Assembly: GCA_963210315.1 (NCBI GenBank) | Contig: OY723276.1 | Span: 1,984,001-2,048,000, forward strand | Length of the DNA stretch: 64,000 bases | Origin: Rhynchopus euleeides | Taxonomy: Eukaryota; Euglenozoa; Diplonemea; Diplonemida; Diplonemidae | Reading direction: 5' to 3' | In this document: positions 32,891 to 42,807 of the stretch, piece by piece | How the letters are laid out: the number at the start of each line of letters is the position of its first letter | How positions within the stretch are numbered: the first letter of the stretch is position 1 | Position numbers and translations under genes: made by a program | The notes under the pieces: generated by a model | What the model was told of the DNA's origin: nothing | Databases searched by the model: none | What the model saw: the letters and a program-made list of their open reading frames with translations, nothing else

Positions 32891-34470
32891 GGTGCGTTCC
32901 CGCGCGCTCGTCGGCACTCAGCGACACAAAGTATCCACCACTGCCATCCCACCCCCCGTCCCCCCCAGAGATGGTCAGCTTCTCAGGGGTGCACAAGGCG
33001 TGCTCTCTGGTGTGCCCCTCTCTGCCCCACGCCCCCGCCTGCGGGGGAAAAAGACACACAAACAGTGCGGCGGCTTGTGTGGGTTTTCAAGTGGTAGGTA
33101 GATCGGCACCGCAGAGCAGGGGTTTGTTTTGTTGCACCCTACGCCCCGACAAACCGGGTATAGTGTGATGCGGCTGCATGGGGAGGTGGGACAGAGGGGT
33201 GTGGGTTGGGGGGTCCACTCCCGTTTGAAAGTGCAAATATAATGCGATTACCTCCCTCGCGCTGAGGGCGCTGCATTGGCAGTCATTGGCTCAGATCCGC
33301 TCGCGCTGACTAGGCCTCACTTTCTATGTCAGCCCCCCCATATCTCCCATCTAACCACACGAATGTGATACGGTACGGCCCTCCCCATGTTGTGGTGTGT
33401 CGTGAGCACGCCGCTTCAAAAACTGGCTCTGCATTCAGTGCACTGTGGGCTATTTTGTGAATGGGCTCGCATGTTGTTTGCGCTCCGCCCGACAATAATA
33501 ATCGTCGGGATCTGTGTTGTCCCACCATTTGCAGTTGGACAGGGGGGGGGGGGTGAGGGGTTGTTGTCTGCAGGCATGCCACAAAGCAAAGGAAATGCGC
33601 AGGATATTTACTGCAGCTTTTATATTGGGGGCTTCTGTGCACAGAAGTGCAGAAAAAAGTGAGCCACCTCGCAGAAAAAAAGACGAACTGACACAGTTTG
33701 ACACAGAGCGAAGGCCTCCGTTCAAGGGCAGACCGTTGTTAAAGCGAAACGCCCCCAAAAGTCACGCCACTGCGGGTGTGGCGACACGCTCTCAGGGGCG
33801 GGAGGTGGTGTGGGGGGTCGGGTGTGTGTGGCATTGCTCTCCCTGTGTCTCTCTCTCCCTCTGTCTGTCTTTTCTCTCTGCACTCTCATCTCGCGTTCCC
33901 AGCGGCAAGCAGCGATTTCTTACCCCTGGCCTTCCCCTTCCCCTCGAGAGGGGTGCTATACGCCTGCTGGGAGCCACCTGGCGGACCGTCCTTCACGCCA
34001 GCACAACGTGACGTGGCGTGGCGTGGTGGTGTGGGGTGCCTGCCTGCCCGAGTGGGGCAGGGCGATCGGTGAGGTGTCGACTTTCCACCCAGGCTTGCAG
34101 AAGGCCCGTGACGCCTCCCATTCCCTGCCCGCCAGAAGCATGGCGCCGGTCTGTGTCCCCGTTGTTCTATTCTAGCCCCACGGGACAGGCGGCCTGGCTT
34201 CTTCCACGACAGGGATTCTGACTTGGGCTGCCCCATACCCCCCGCCCCCAAACCTCCCCCAACCCCCTTTGCGCAAAAAAACGAGTGAGCGGAGGTGATC
34301 CAACTCGATGCCTTCTTTTTGTTCTCGGCACACCCGTGTGGGCAGCAAAAAGTGCTATCCTATCACTTCACAGCTACAACCGCTCTGATGAATTTCCTTG
34401 TGTTTGTTGCGTTGACGCTTCTACACTCTCACTTCTTACAGGAGGCCCATCGCAGTGCGGGTTGTGGAGG
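32891..34470. other. Intergenic region
   Basis: 1.6 kb without a supported gene. It contains a G run (33541-33552), CT tracts, the CACAGTTTGACACAGAGCGA motif at 33692-33711, and just before the next gene the dispersed TGCGTTGACGCTTC motif (34408-34421) followed by CTACACTCTCACTTCTTACAG, a very good splice acceptor 30 bases before the ATG. Confidence 0.5.
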
Positions 34471-37176
34471 ATGTCCGGCATGGCTGTCTGGAGTGTTGGG
34501 GATGTCACAAACGCGCTCAGCACCGGGCACGACTGGGCGGACCCCGCCCTGGTCGCTAAGTTTGCGGACCAGGAGATCGACGGCGCTGCCCTCCTGGAGC
34601 TGACGAAGCAGGACCTCCGGCAGGACTTCGGCATCAGGGAGCTGGGCCGCGTCAAGCGCATCCTCTCGGGCATCGCGAAGCTGCGCGGCACCCACCACCA
34701 CCCGCCCCAGCCAGCCCAGGCCCGGCTGTCACGCCGCGCCAACTCCGCCGCGCCGCAGCCCCCACCCACGGGCGGACGCGCCGCCTCAGGGCACGCCCCC
34801 TCCGGCCGCCCCCCCGCACGCCAGCGCGGCCCCTCCTCCTTCCGCGAAGGCGGCACCACCGCATCGCGCCACCCCCCATCCCAGCCATGCGGATACCGGG
34901 GCAGGGCCAACTCTGCTGCGGTGCCACCGCCGCCACCGTCACCACCACCCCCCAACACAGCACCACCGGACGCCTCTCCCACAGCAGCAACAGGTGGTGG
35001 CAGTGGTCGAGGCAGTCCCGCCGGCTGGGCCAACCCCCCGCGTGACCCCCCTGTGCGTGCCACCCCATCGCCGACCCCCGATCCGGATTCATACGATGTC
35101 GCGATCTCAGAGGAGGACATGAAAGGCGCGGTGATGGCGAAGGGTGCGTCGGGGTTCCCTGGGGACACCCCAACCCCACCTCCGCGGCCCTCCCCGCCGA
35201 GCCCGACACCGCTTGCTGCCGCGCCCCCTCCGTGCGCTGCGGATTATGAGGCGGTGGAGGTTGGGGAGGAGGATACGATAGAGCTGCGGGATCTGATGCC
35301 GGAGCACGGCGGGGGGGCTGCGGACCGGAGCAACAGCGTGCCCCCGCGCCCCGTCACAGCCATCGGGCACCGCCCCCTCAGGGGGGTGGACGAGGCAGAC
35401 CACAGGCATGTCTGGGCGGATGACCCTGCGGTGCACATCAGGCGAGCCTCCGACCTGCTGCACGACACCCCTGCATCCGAGGAGCTCCCCCCGGAGGCTA
35501 TCCAGCAGCTCGCAGACCGCCCCGCAGTGCAGGGTGGCGGCCCCGCCGGAGGCGGGGGGGGCGGGGGCGGGGTGGGGGGCGAGCGGAGCCCGAGGCACAG
35601 CCTGTCGTCGTTCCCCCTCCCCCCCGCGGCGCTTGGGGTGGCGCTGCCGCGCGGTGTGAGGACACCCGACTGGGTGTACACCCCGTGGTGCCCCGCAGGG
35701 GCGGGGGGCGCTGCGCGCCCCGGCGCTGCCGCCGGTTCCACCGCCAACCCAGACAAGAGTTGTGGAGGTGGAGGTGGGGCCGGGAGTCGTGCCGTGCCTG
35801 GTGGAGGAGGAGGAGGAGGTGGTGGTGGTGGAGCAGGGGTGGCGCGGAGTGGTGCCTCGGGTGGCGGGGGGAGGAGAGGTTCCTTCATGCTGGATGTCAA
35901 CGCGCCTGCTTTGGACAACGGGATTCTGGAGCAGGAGAGGAGGTATTCTGAGCTGCAACAGCTGTACACCCTGTGGGTCACCGGTAGGGGGGACTTCGAT
36001 GAGGAGCAGCGGTTCATCCCCCATGCCGCCATCTCGAAGGTGCTGCAGCAGTTCTGCGGGTGGGAGGAGGAGGAGCTCGAGGTGAACAACAGCGTTATCC
36101 TGAGCGATATCGACTCAAATTACGACGGAAAGCTCGACTGGCATGAGTTCTACGTTTATATGACACGCGTCTCCCGCGCGATGCCCCCCACCGCGTTCGA
36201 CAACCTGACGTCGTGCTCCACAGAGTCTGTCCTGGCTGCCCAGCAAAGGCAGGAAGACACCAGGAGGGACACCCTCATTTCCAACGTCTTCTCCGATCTG
36301 GATCACGCGGGGACCGACTCGATCTGCACGGGGTTTGTTAAAAGCATGGCGGAGCACATCTCATGCGACGACGATGAGTGTGGCGATATTGCCCAGGGGA
36401 TTGTGCACACCCTGCAGGGTGGTGGGGCAGCGCGCAGCGCCTCGGCAGATCAGGGGAAGCAGCCCAGCAGCTGGGGGTCCTGGGGCAGCGCCCCCCCCGG
36501 GGGGCGTGCCGCAGGGGATGCTTCGATGTGCCTCGATGAGTTCTGCTGCATCGTGAGGCGTGCGGCAGGGGAGGCGGCGCCGCCCAGCTTCGATTTGTTC
36601 ATCTTCCGCCTCAAGCGCGCCGCAGCGGTGCTCCTGGCTGCAGGCGCGGCGGGGTGTGCCTCTGGGAGCCAGCGCGGCGGCGCGGGGGGCGGGGGCGGCG
36701 GCGCTGTCCTCAGCGCGGAGGACCTCGAGATGGTGGTGGGGCTGTCGCCCTCGTCGTCCCCCCTGGTCATCCAGGGCAACTCGGTGGACCCCAGCAAGGT
36801 GCTGACGGAGTGTGCCGGGACATGCGAGGTGCAGCTCCGCCTCTTCCTGATTGCATCCGATGTGGCCTGCCGTGCGGCGATCGCCGCCCTCCAGAATGCG
36901 GGTTTCGCAAAGGGCGACTGGATCTGCGCGTCGGTTGACCCAAAGTATAAAGGTGCGGACAGCTTCCTCAGGTCGCTGGGTGTGTGCATGCAGACCCGGT
37001 CGCCGTGGTCCATCCACCGCAAGTTCCGTCTCTGGGTGCATGTGGCTGCAGAGGCGAGCCTCCCCTCCGTCCTTTCCGTCCGATCGGTGCTGCTGAACGT
37101 TGACAACCTTGACCTGCCGTCGGTGAAGCACTCTCTCGAGCTGCAGGCAAGCAGGTGTTCCTCTGTGCCGCTGTGA
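34471..37176 (+). CDS. SAM-domain and EF-hand protein
   Basis: 901 residues from ATG 34471, which lies 30 bases after a strong acceptor (CTTCTTACAG). Residues about 5-75 form a SAM domain (WSVGDVTNAL...GAALLELTKQDLRQDFGIRELGRVKRI), a protein- or lipid-binding helical bundle. Residues about 75-470 are Pro/Ser/Gly-rich and disordered. A canonical EF-hand loop lies at 546-557 (D-I-D-S-N-Y-D-G-K-L-D-W-H-E), so at least one Ca2+ site is predicted, probably paired with a degenerate hand in front. The C-terminal 300 residues are partly ordered (repeat-like helical segments) but unrecognised. It probably acts as a calcium-responsive scaffold; that is inference from domains only. No membrane segment. 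Confidence 0.85.
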   Translation: MSGMAVWSVGDVTNALSTGHDWADPALVAKFADQEIDGAALLELTKQDLRQDFGIRELGRVKRILSGIAKLRGTHHHPPQPAQARLSRRANSAAPQPPPTGGRAASGHAPSGRPPARQRGPSSFREGGTTASRHPPSQPCGYRGRANSAAVPPPPPSPPPPNTAPPDASPTAATGGGSGRGSPAGWANPPRDPPVRATPSPTPDPDSYDVAISEEDMKGAVMAKGASGFPGDTPTPPPRPSPPSPTPLAAAPPPCAADYEAVEVGEEDTIELRDLMPEHGGGAADRSNSVPPRPVTAIGHRPLRGVDEADHRHVWADDPAVHIRRASDLLHDTPASEELPPEAIQQLADRPAVQGGGPAGGGGGGGGVGGERSPRHSLSSFPLPPAALGVALPRGVRTPDWVYTPWCPAGAGGAARPGAAAGSTANPDKSCGGGGGAGSRAVPGGGGGGGGGGGAGVARSGASGGGGRRGSFMLDVNAPALDNGILEQERRYSELQQLYTLWVTGRGDFDEEQRFIPHAAISKVLQQFCGWEEEELEVNNSVILSDIDSNYDGKLDWHEFYVYMTRVSRAMPPTAFDNLTSCSTESVLAAQQRQEDTRRDTLISNVFSDLDHAGTDSICTGFVKSMAEHISCDDDECGDIAQGIVHTLQGGGAARSASADQGKQPSSWGSWGSAPPGGRAAGDASMCLDEFCCIVRRAAGEAAPPSFDLFIFRLKRAAAVLLAAGAAGCASGSQRGGAGGGGGGAVLSAEDLEMVVGLSPSSSPLVIQGNSVDPSKVLTECAGTCEVQLRLFLIASDVACRAAIAALQNAGFAKGDWICASVDPKYKGADSFLRSLGVCMQTRSPWSIHRKFRLWVHVAAEASLPSVLSVRSVLLNVDNLDLPSVKHSLELQASRCSSVPL

Positions 37177-37475
37177 TTAGCGAAAAAAACACAAGAGGGA
37201 GGGAGGGTTGTGCTGGCAGCCTCCTGTGCTGCGGTGCAATTCCGAAAAGGAAAGGTAGACATAGTTCCTTCGAGAGTGTGGTGCGTTGGGGCATAGTGTC
37301 TTTTTTGCGCTGCGGCTCACACAGTTCTCAAATTAATATTAAGCGCAAGGCAGTGAATCGATTTGCCGCAGACGGGCTGGCCCTTCCGGGTTACGCCCAC
37401 TGCACCCCATCATGTTGTGGCGGGAGTGTTTCTGTCATGCGTCCCGTCCGCCCCCCGGATATCGTGTTGCTTTCG

Positions 37476-37610
37476 TTACTGGGGGGGGTCAAATAATTGT
37501 AACCCCTACGATTATTTAGCGACGCGGTCTGTATAAATCGGGTGTCCCAAAATTTACAAATTTTCAACGGTGGTGAATAATCGTAGGGGTTACGATTATT
37601 CACTTTTGGC
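37476..37610 (+). repeat. G-run hairpin repeat, copy 1
   Basis: Starts TTACTGGGGGGGGTCAAATAATTG, has a first imperfect hairpin, a TATAAATCGGG word in the middle, then a perfect hairpin GAATAATCGTA-GGGG-T-TACGATTATTC, and ends CACTTTTGGC. The same order of parts occurs in three other places in the window. Confidence 0.8.
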
Positions 37611-38307
37611 AAAAATTTACCCGTTTTGCTGTTCAGAATGTCAATTGGTGGGGTGGGGGTGGGTGTGGGTCGCATTCTCGGCCTGTCTCACCGGCATTCC
37701 GTGCACACAGCAACATCACCGGTGGAAACTGGCCATAGCACCCCGGTGGGCCACCAGGAGGGGAGGGACCCGGTGTGAGGCGCTTGAGTCATCCAGATGG
37801 GCACACGGTGGGGTCCGACACCCGATGTCGGACCCTGTGGGTGACCCGTTTTTTAGGTACCCTCCACACCCAGTGCGCGCTCGACCGTCGAATGGTTTTT
37901 CTGGTCCCGTGCACTTCCCTGCCTGCCAACCACCCCCTCGACCCCATCCCCAGCACCAGAGCGTCGTTGGCTGGCGTGCGCGGGGCACGCGTCGAATACC
38001 GATGACGGGGCCTGTGTTCCTGGGGCGCTGACGAGGTCCGAAGGGATTGACGCCTTGGCTCAGTCCTTACGTTTGGATGAGGGCGTGGTTTTTGACGTAG
38101 CGGGAGCCCTCAAGAATACAGCACAGCTGCACCTGCTCTTGCGCCGTCTCCAGTTCGCATAGTCCCTTCGTATGACGGTGACTGGGAGCCCTGGCTGTCC
38201 CGATCTATTTCAATGGCTGTATCAGTTTCCAGCCTAGTTCCCATGCTTGGGTGCTTGGCTCGGGTGCACCCTTCGAGGTGGTACAGAGAATGCAAAGAGA
38301 GTCCACA

Positions 38308-38370
38308 GGGGGGTCTGGGGGGCGGAGCCCCCCAGCCGCCGGAGGCCACGGTCGTGGACATCTGTTCCTT
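38308..38370 (+). repeat. Shared 62-bp GC-rich block, copy 1
   Basis: The block contains CCCCCCAGCCGCCGGAGGCC and runs to GTGGACATCTGTTCCT. It matches the reverse complement of 54540-54602 with only about three differences. The core CTCCGGCGGCTGGGGGGCTC can fold on itself (GGGGGGC-GGAGCCCCCC). Confidence 0.75.
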
Positions 38371-38446
38371 GTGGGGTACAGTTTCTGGACTGTGTCCATC
38401 TTCCTGAGGTTGCGTATGGGCCACCCCAGAATTTTGGTGCCCCCCC

Positions 38447-38454
38447 CCCCCCAG
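38447..38454. repeat. hAT target-site duplication, left
   Basis: CCCCCCAG directly before the left terminal repeat; the identical 8 bases follow the right terminal repeat at 42259-42266. Confidence 0.88.
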
Positions 38455-38977
38455 CAGGGCTGTAAATAAGGTTTGGGGGTCAGGAGTCGGGAGTCGGTTA
38501 TTTACAGTCACCTAAGGTACCTGGGGTGGGGGGGTGGGGGGCGGGCGGTCTCAAACCCTACTCAATCCTGCGCGCATCCTGTAGTACTGTGGCTGCTTGG
38601 TGAGGCTAGCGCAGCAGATTCGACTTTGCTTCTCCGGGCTCTTAGCACAATGACACGTACTCCACGAACAACAATGCTCTAGGGCAAACAAACCGCGCAC
38701 GGCCGGGGTTGAGCTGCTTGGCTCCGTGCTGGCGGCAAACAAGGGGCTGTAGGTAAGTCTACCATTCACAGGGGGCAGCCCACGAACAAAAGGGGAGAGG
38801 GGAAAGGGGTCGCAGCGGCACTCAGAGAGGCAGTGATAGACTCCTCGGGCGCCATAACGCTGACAAAAGGGGGTCAGGGGAAGGAATAACAGCAAACCCG
38901 CAAAAAGGGGGAGGCGGTCGAACCCAGGAGCCGACCTCTCCAACCATATTTACACAACATGATGGGTAACACACAAT

Positions 38978-41281
38978 CTAACTTTCCTCGTCGTCATCGT
39001 CGTCGTCCTCCTCATCCTCCTCATCCTCCTCGAGCTCCTCCAGTTCCTCCAGCTCGTCCTCCTCCTCTTCCTCGTCCTCCTCAGGTTCCTCCGCGAAGAT
39101 GTCGATCTCAGACTGACGAAGTCGCTTGGCGATGTCGTGGAGCGGCTCACTCTCATCTTCGGCCTTGCGCTTCCTCCCACCACCAGGTGCCCGCCGCTGT
39201 CTTTCAGCAAAGAATATGCGCATACCCCGGTGGATGAAATCCCGAGTGGCTTCCACATTATCGGGGTCGGGGCCGCAGCGCTTCACAAGCAGCTCGTCGC
39301 TCAGCTTCTCCACCCCTACTGTGCTGCGCTGGGCGGGTGTGCGGTTCCGGAGGATCCCGAAGTCCCCCTCGCATGCCGAGCTCGTCGGCGACGCCATGCA
39401 GAGTGCCCCGCGAATGGTACGGAGTGTGGGGAGGTAGTCGGGGCGGGAGCACAGCTCTTCCTGGCGTAGCTTCCAGAAGCTGGCAAAGGAGAGCTCTGCA
39501 TCATCCCGAATCCGGCCCTCCTTGATGTACAGCCAGTGCTCCATAGCAGTCGATGTTGCCTCGGTGTTGTTCATGATGTAGTAGAGGCTTTCGAACTGCT
39601 CGTTTGCACTGCTGTCTGTGACACCGGTCGCGTATGCCACACCTGCCACGAGCGCTGCTGCATAGGAATGATCACAGAGGATGCTCTTTGGGTGCAGCCC
39701 TTTGACCAGCTCGCCATGGCATCCAGGCCGCCAGTTCTTCTTCATCTCCCCGAATGCGCGGAGTTGGAGTTGAGCCTCAAGCAGGTAGGGGATCACATTG
39801 GCACCCCGTTCTGCGCGGTACTGAGCGACAAGCTGGGGGTGCTTTGCAAGTTCAAAAAACTTGCTGAAATACTCAAGCGCCCGCTTGAACTTTGCGCCCT
39901 GCAGCCTTGTCGCGAGCGCCCGACGGGCCCTGGTGCGGGCTCCCTTCTGTGAAGCAGTCTTGTTTTTGGAAGATGCAGCACGGCTGTGAAGTTGGTCGTT
40001 TCGCAGATGAGTCACCCAGTGTTCGCGCATTTTTCCCGCCTTCCGCAACGAAGTACACCACTTTGCTTGCCAGCGGATCCGCCACGACCCGCATGGCTTG
40101 TACGCGCGCCCCCCTTTCTTCATGACAGCCCTTTTCAAGGTACGCCGCATCAGCCCCGATTGGCGAAAGATGGTCTGCACAGCACGCACCGTATCACTGA
40201 CGTACTTGAAATCAGGGTCAGTTTTCAACGGCTTTTCCACACAGTTCTGGATGCGATGGCCGACATCCTTGATGTAGAGGGATGGTGCACCGACTGCCTC
40301 CTCGATGCGACCATGCAGCCCCGTCTTCTGCCCCGAGATCGCACTTCCATCGTCTGCGATGATGCCGCACAGATGCTGGATTTGAAGACCGTATTCATGA
40401 AGAAGAGATACTAACATGTCGAAGAGGGTTTTTCCACTCGCAGAGAGGTCCGCGTCATCACCGTCGGCCTGGTCCGCGTTCGCTGCTGCAGCTTCGATAC
40501 TCACAAGCCCAAGACAGCGCTCTACAACACGGCAGTCGTCCGACACCCATCGCAGGCGGAACGTGTATGATTCTTCACCACCAACCTCGCTGCCATCGAG
40601 GAGCAAAAACAGCGGCATGCCCTCCTGAACTGTTCGTGACACAGACGCGATGGACTCCGCAACGACCATGTTCTTCCACACCTCTAACATCGCCGTGATG
40701 TGGGGGCGGTTGAGGTATTGGTTATTGGGAGGGAGTGGAACACCTTGAAGCCGCTCTGCTGCAAGCCCCGCAATGATCGACGCATGCGGCCGCCCCCCCC
40801 GGATGTCCACGTACAACCGGGAGTGCCAGGCGAAGAGGCCGTGACGGAGCTCGTCGTTCGTCACTTCCTCCTCTTGCAGCTCGGGCACCACAATCGGCGC
40901 TCTGTCACGGCCAGGCGGAGATGAAGCTGCAACGGTTTGCAGCACAGACACAAGCGCAAGCGCTGCTGTGACACACATGCGCGCGGCAGGCCGGCGGTTC
41001 AGCAAAGCCTCACACGTCAGGTGGAAGTCACTCGTCTGGTGAGCCACCCGCGACTTTCTCTCATCACCAGGAGTGCGGTATGGGACTCTCCCGTCGATGT
41101 AGAGCGTCTTGTTCTTCTGCTTCGGCTTCGCGATCAGCTTGCTGTCGACAGCAGTAACGCACACTCGGCAGTAGGCGTGGCCTTTCTTCTCGTAGAACGT
41201 CGGAGAGGGTGCCACCAGGACCGGGGCCTTCGGCCGAGCCCACGACAGAACAACCGGGGGGGGGGGTGGGCGCTGCGGCAT
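38978..41281 (-). CDS. hAT-like transposase
   Basis: 767 residues. A BED-type zinc finger lies near the start (Cys38, Cys41, His81, His87). The RNase H-like catalytic core follows with Asp229 in LFLLLDGSEVG and Asp310/311 in GIIADDGSAISGQKTGL, then the IKDVGHRIQNC block that matches the conserved His region of hAT/ZMYM-type transposases. The C-terminal hAT dimerisation region is recognisable (LRTIRGALCMASPTSSACEGDFGILRNRTPAQRSTV). The protein ends in a long Glu/Asp tail. The ATG at 41281 sits in a C11 tract that separates it from an upstream ORF in another frame (41064-41783), so the real N-terminus may be longer. The intact frame inside matching TIRs suggests an autonomous element. Confidence 0.88.
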   Translation of the reverse strand: MPQRPPPPPVVLSWARPKAPVLVAPSPTFYEKKGHAYCRVCVTAVDSKLIAKPKQKNKTLYIDGRVPYRTPGDERKSRVAHQTSDFHLTCEALLNRRPAARMCVTAALALVSVLQTVAASSPPGRDRAPIVVPELQEEEVTNDELRHGLFAWHSRLYVDIRGGRPHASIIAGLAAERLQGVPLPPNNQYLNRPHITAMLEVWKNMVVAESIASVSRTVQEGMPLFLLLDGSEVGGEESYTFRLRWVSDDCRVVERCLGLVSIEAAAANADQADGDDADLSASGKTLFDMLVSLLHEYGLQIQHLCGIIADDGSAISGQKTGLHGRIEEAVGAPSLYIKDVGHRIQNCVEKPLKTDPDFKYVSDTVRAVQTIFRQSGLMRRTLKRAVMKKGGRAYKPCGSWRIRWQAKWCTSLRKAGKMREHWVTHLRNDQLHSRAASSKNKTASQKGARTRARRALATRLQGAKFKRALEYFSKFFELAKHPQLVAQYRAERGANVIPYLLEAQLQLRAFGEMKKNWRPGCHGELVKGLHPKSILCDHSYAAALVAGVAYATGVTDSSANEQFESLYYIMNNTEATSTAMEHWLYIKEGRIRDDAELSFASFWKLRQEELCSRPDYLPTLRTIRGALCMASPTSSACEGDFGILRNRTPAQRSTVGVEKLSDELLVKRCGPDPDNVEATRDFIHRGMRIFFAERQRRAPGGGRKRKAEDESEPLHDIAKRLRQSEIDIFAEEPEEDEEEEEDELEELEELEEDEEDEEDDDDDDEES

Positions 41282-41783
41282 TCCTCAGCCGGATGGCAAA
41301 GAAATGGCCCACGGGCCCCGTGGAGGGGATGAACACCACCGTCACTAAAGGCAGCCTGTGCTCATTGAGCAACAGCTGTGCACTTTGCGGCCCTGTTTCA
41401 CGCATAAATGTGAGGACCCTGACAGGTGTGACGTGCCTCAGGGACCCCGCCCACCGCTCCACCTCGGTGTTCTTGAGGGGCACTGCCTCCTCGCCGTTGC
41501 GCAGCACGGTCGTGCGTGCGGCCACCTCTGCCGTGGAGAGTCCCATGGAACCTCCAGCAGTCGCCCACCATTCGGTCAGGGCGGACCGACTCGGCGCTTG
41601 CGGGGTCTTCCCGCGTGCGAGGTGGTCCGCGAAGAAGCACGCGACGTACCCGCACGACAGCGCCATGTTGGATGTCCCAGCCAACCCCCCATTCGCCCGC
41701 AGCGCCCCAAACGCTGCGAGCACCTCACTCACGGCAGCAGTATTTGGCTGTGAGTCAAACACTACTGCCTCTACCTGAGGCAT
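41064..41783 (-). CDS. Second ORF of the hAT element, possibly cysteine-peptidase-like
   Basis: From ATG 41783 the frame encodes 239 residues, but only about the first 180 look natural; the rest overlaps the transposase in another frame. The first part reads like a globular domain with Cys44 in SNMALSCGYVACFF and His160 in GPVGHFFAIRL. A buried Cys near the N-terminus and a late His on a beta strand is the Cys-His order of papain-like folds, but the resemblance is weak and unproven. At about 41260-41270 the minus strand has 11 C. One base more or less there would join this ORF to the transposase frame, so a fused protein of roughly 930-950 residues is possible by slippage, or the break is a sequencing error or mutation. 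Position inside the TIRs makes it element-borne. Confidence 0.55.
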   Translation of the reverse strand: MPQVEAVVFDSQPNTAAVSEVLAAFGALRANGGLAGTSNMALSCGYVACFFADHLARGKTPQAPSRSALTEWWATAGGSMGLSTAEVAARTTVLRNGEEAVPLKNTEVERWAGSLRHVTPVRVLTFMRETGPQSAQLLLNEHRLPLVTVVFIPSTGPVGHFFAIRLRNAAAPTPPPGCSVVGSAEGPGPGGTLSDVLREERPRLLPSVRYCCRQQADREAEAEEQDALHRRESPIPHSW

Positions 41784-42258
41784 GTTGTGTGTCGCAACAG
41801 TTGCGTGTGACGTATCTGTGTGGAGTGTGTGTGGGTGTGCACGTGTGCGCTGTGGTATGCTCAACCACCTGAAGGGGGCGGGAACACAACTCTTCTTGGA
41901 AGCTGCCAGAATCTGGCAAAAGGGGCGGGAAAGGGGCGCCGTATTCACAGCAGTGGTTTGGCAATGAACTCACCCCAGTTCAGAGACCGGTAATGAAGAA
42001 GATGACTGGGAGGCACACACCATGCCCCACCCAGCGGGACCCCCCCACACCCCCACCCACCCATCGGGACCCCCCTCCTCGGGTGTTCCAAAAACCCTTT
42101 CTTTTGAATATTTGGAGTCTGTGCGGATCGCAGTGGGGTCATTTTGGCCATGGGGTGCCTAATACTGCACATTCCCTAAGGGAAGCAAGGCAACCCTCCC
42201 AACCCCAAAAAATCCGGCCCGAGTCGGGAGTCGGGAGTCGGCCTTATTTACACCCCTG

Positions 42259-42266
42259 CCCCCCAG
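42259..42266. repeat. hAT target-site duplication, right
   Basis: CCCCCCAG directly after the right terminal repeat, identical to 38447-38454. Confidence 0.88.
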
Positions 42267-42469
42267 GCTCACCCCACTGGCAGGGAACCTGGGGGCGGGG
42301 GGGCCTCAAACCATACTCTCTTCCACCCATTAAACTCGGGCATGTGTGCTCCGACATGTGGGGTGACTCAATCACTGGTCTATGACGACCGATTCTCCAC
42401 TTTGTACAGCCTGAGTGGGATCCCTGCTGTTCCTGTTGCTTGATCTTCTGAGGAAAAGTCAGAAATTTG

Positions 42470-42606
42470 GCCAAAAGTGAATAATCGTAACCCCTACGAT
42501 TATTCAAAACAAATTTACGTATAAATGGCCCAGAAAATGTTGTACAATTAATCGCCCCCTTACGATTATTCGACTACTTACGATTAATTGCCCCCCCCCC
42601 CAGTAA
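42470..42606 (-). repeat. G-run hairpin repeat, copy 2
   Basis: Read on the minus strand: TTACTGGGGGGGGGG, CAATTAATCG, a TACGTAAATT region with TTATACG opposite a TATAAATGGCCC word, the GAATAATCGTA-GGGG-TTACGATTATTC hairpin, then CACTTTTGGCC. Same order of parts as copy 1. Confidence 0.78.
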
Positions 42607-42708
42607 ACCATACACGCGTGTTGAGCGCACCCGATATGCGGGCTTTCCCTGCTAGCTCCGTGCACGCAGGCAGGTGCACATGTCGGTTTGTTTCTATCCC
42701 TGCCCTTT

Positions 42709-42807
42709 GGGGGCCCTCGCTACCAGTCACAGCTCGTCAGTCAGTGAGGGGAAGTGGGCCGTGGCTCACTTCTTCTCACTCAGTCACACCTGGTAGCGAG
42801 GGCCCCC
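42709..42807. mobile_element. 99-bp hairpin MITE, copy 2
   Basis: Same length and nearly the same sequence as 22150-22248, with ends GGGGGCCCTCGCTACCAG inverted to each other with no mismatch. Flanks are TTT and TTC, an imperfect three-base duplication. Confidence 0.75.

Larger units (their letters stand above)
37177..38446. other. Intergenic region with dispersed repeats
   Basis: No gene. It holds one copy of the G-run hairpin repeat (37476-37610), sequence related in reverse to 54540-54800, and the CTCCGGCGGC block at about 38308-38370. It ends in a C run against the hAT target site. Confidence 0.55.
38455..42258 (-). mobile_element. Complete hAT-superfamily transposon
   Basis: A 3.8-kb element with terminal inverted repeats CAGGGCTGTAAATAAGG (left) and CAGGGGTGTAAATAAGG (right, read inverted), 16 of 17 matching, each followed inward by GTCGGGAGTCGG-type subterminal repeats. 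Flanked by a perfect 8-bp target duplication, CCCCCCAG. An 8-bp duplication and CAGGG termini are hallmarks of hAT. It encodes a transposase-like ORF and a second ORF on the minus strand. The perfect duplication suggests a fairly recent insertion. The right part (42105-42175) contains one arm of a repeat that forms a full inverted repeat at 48241-48492. Confidence 0.9.
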
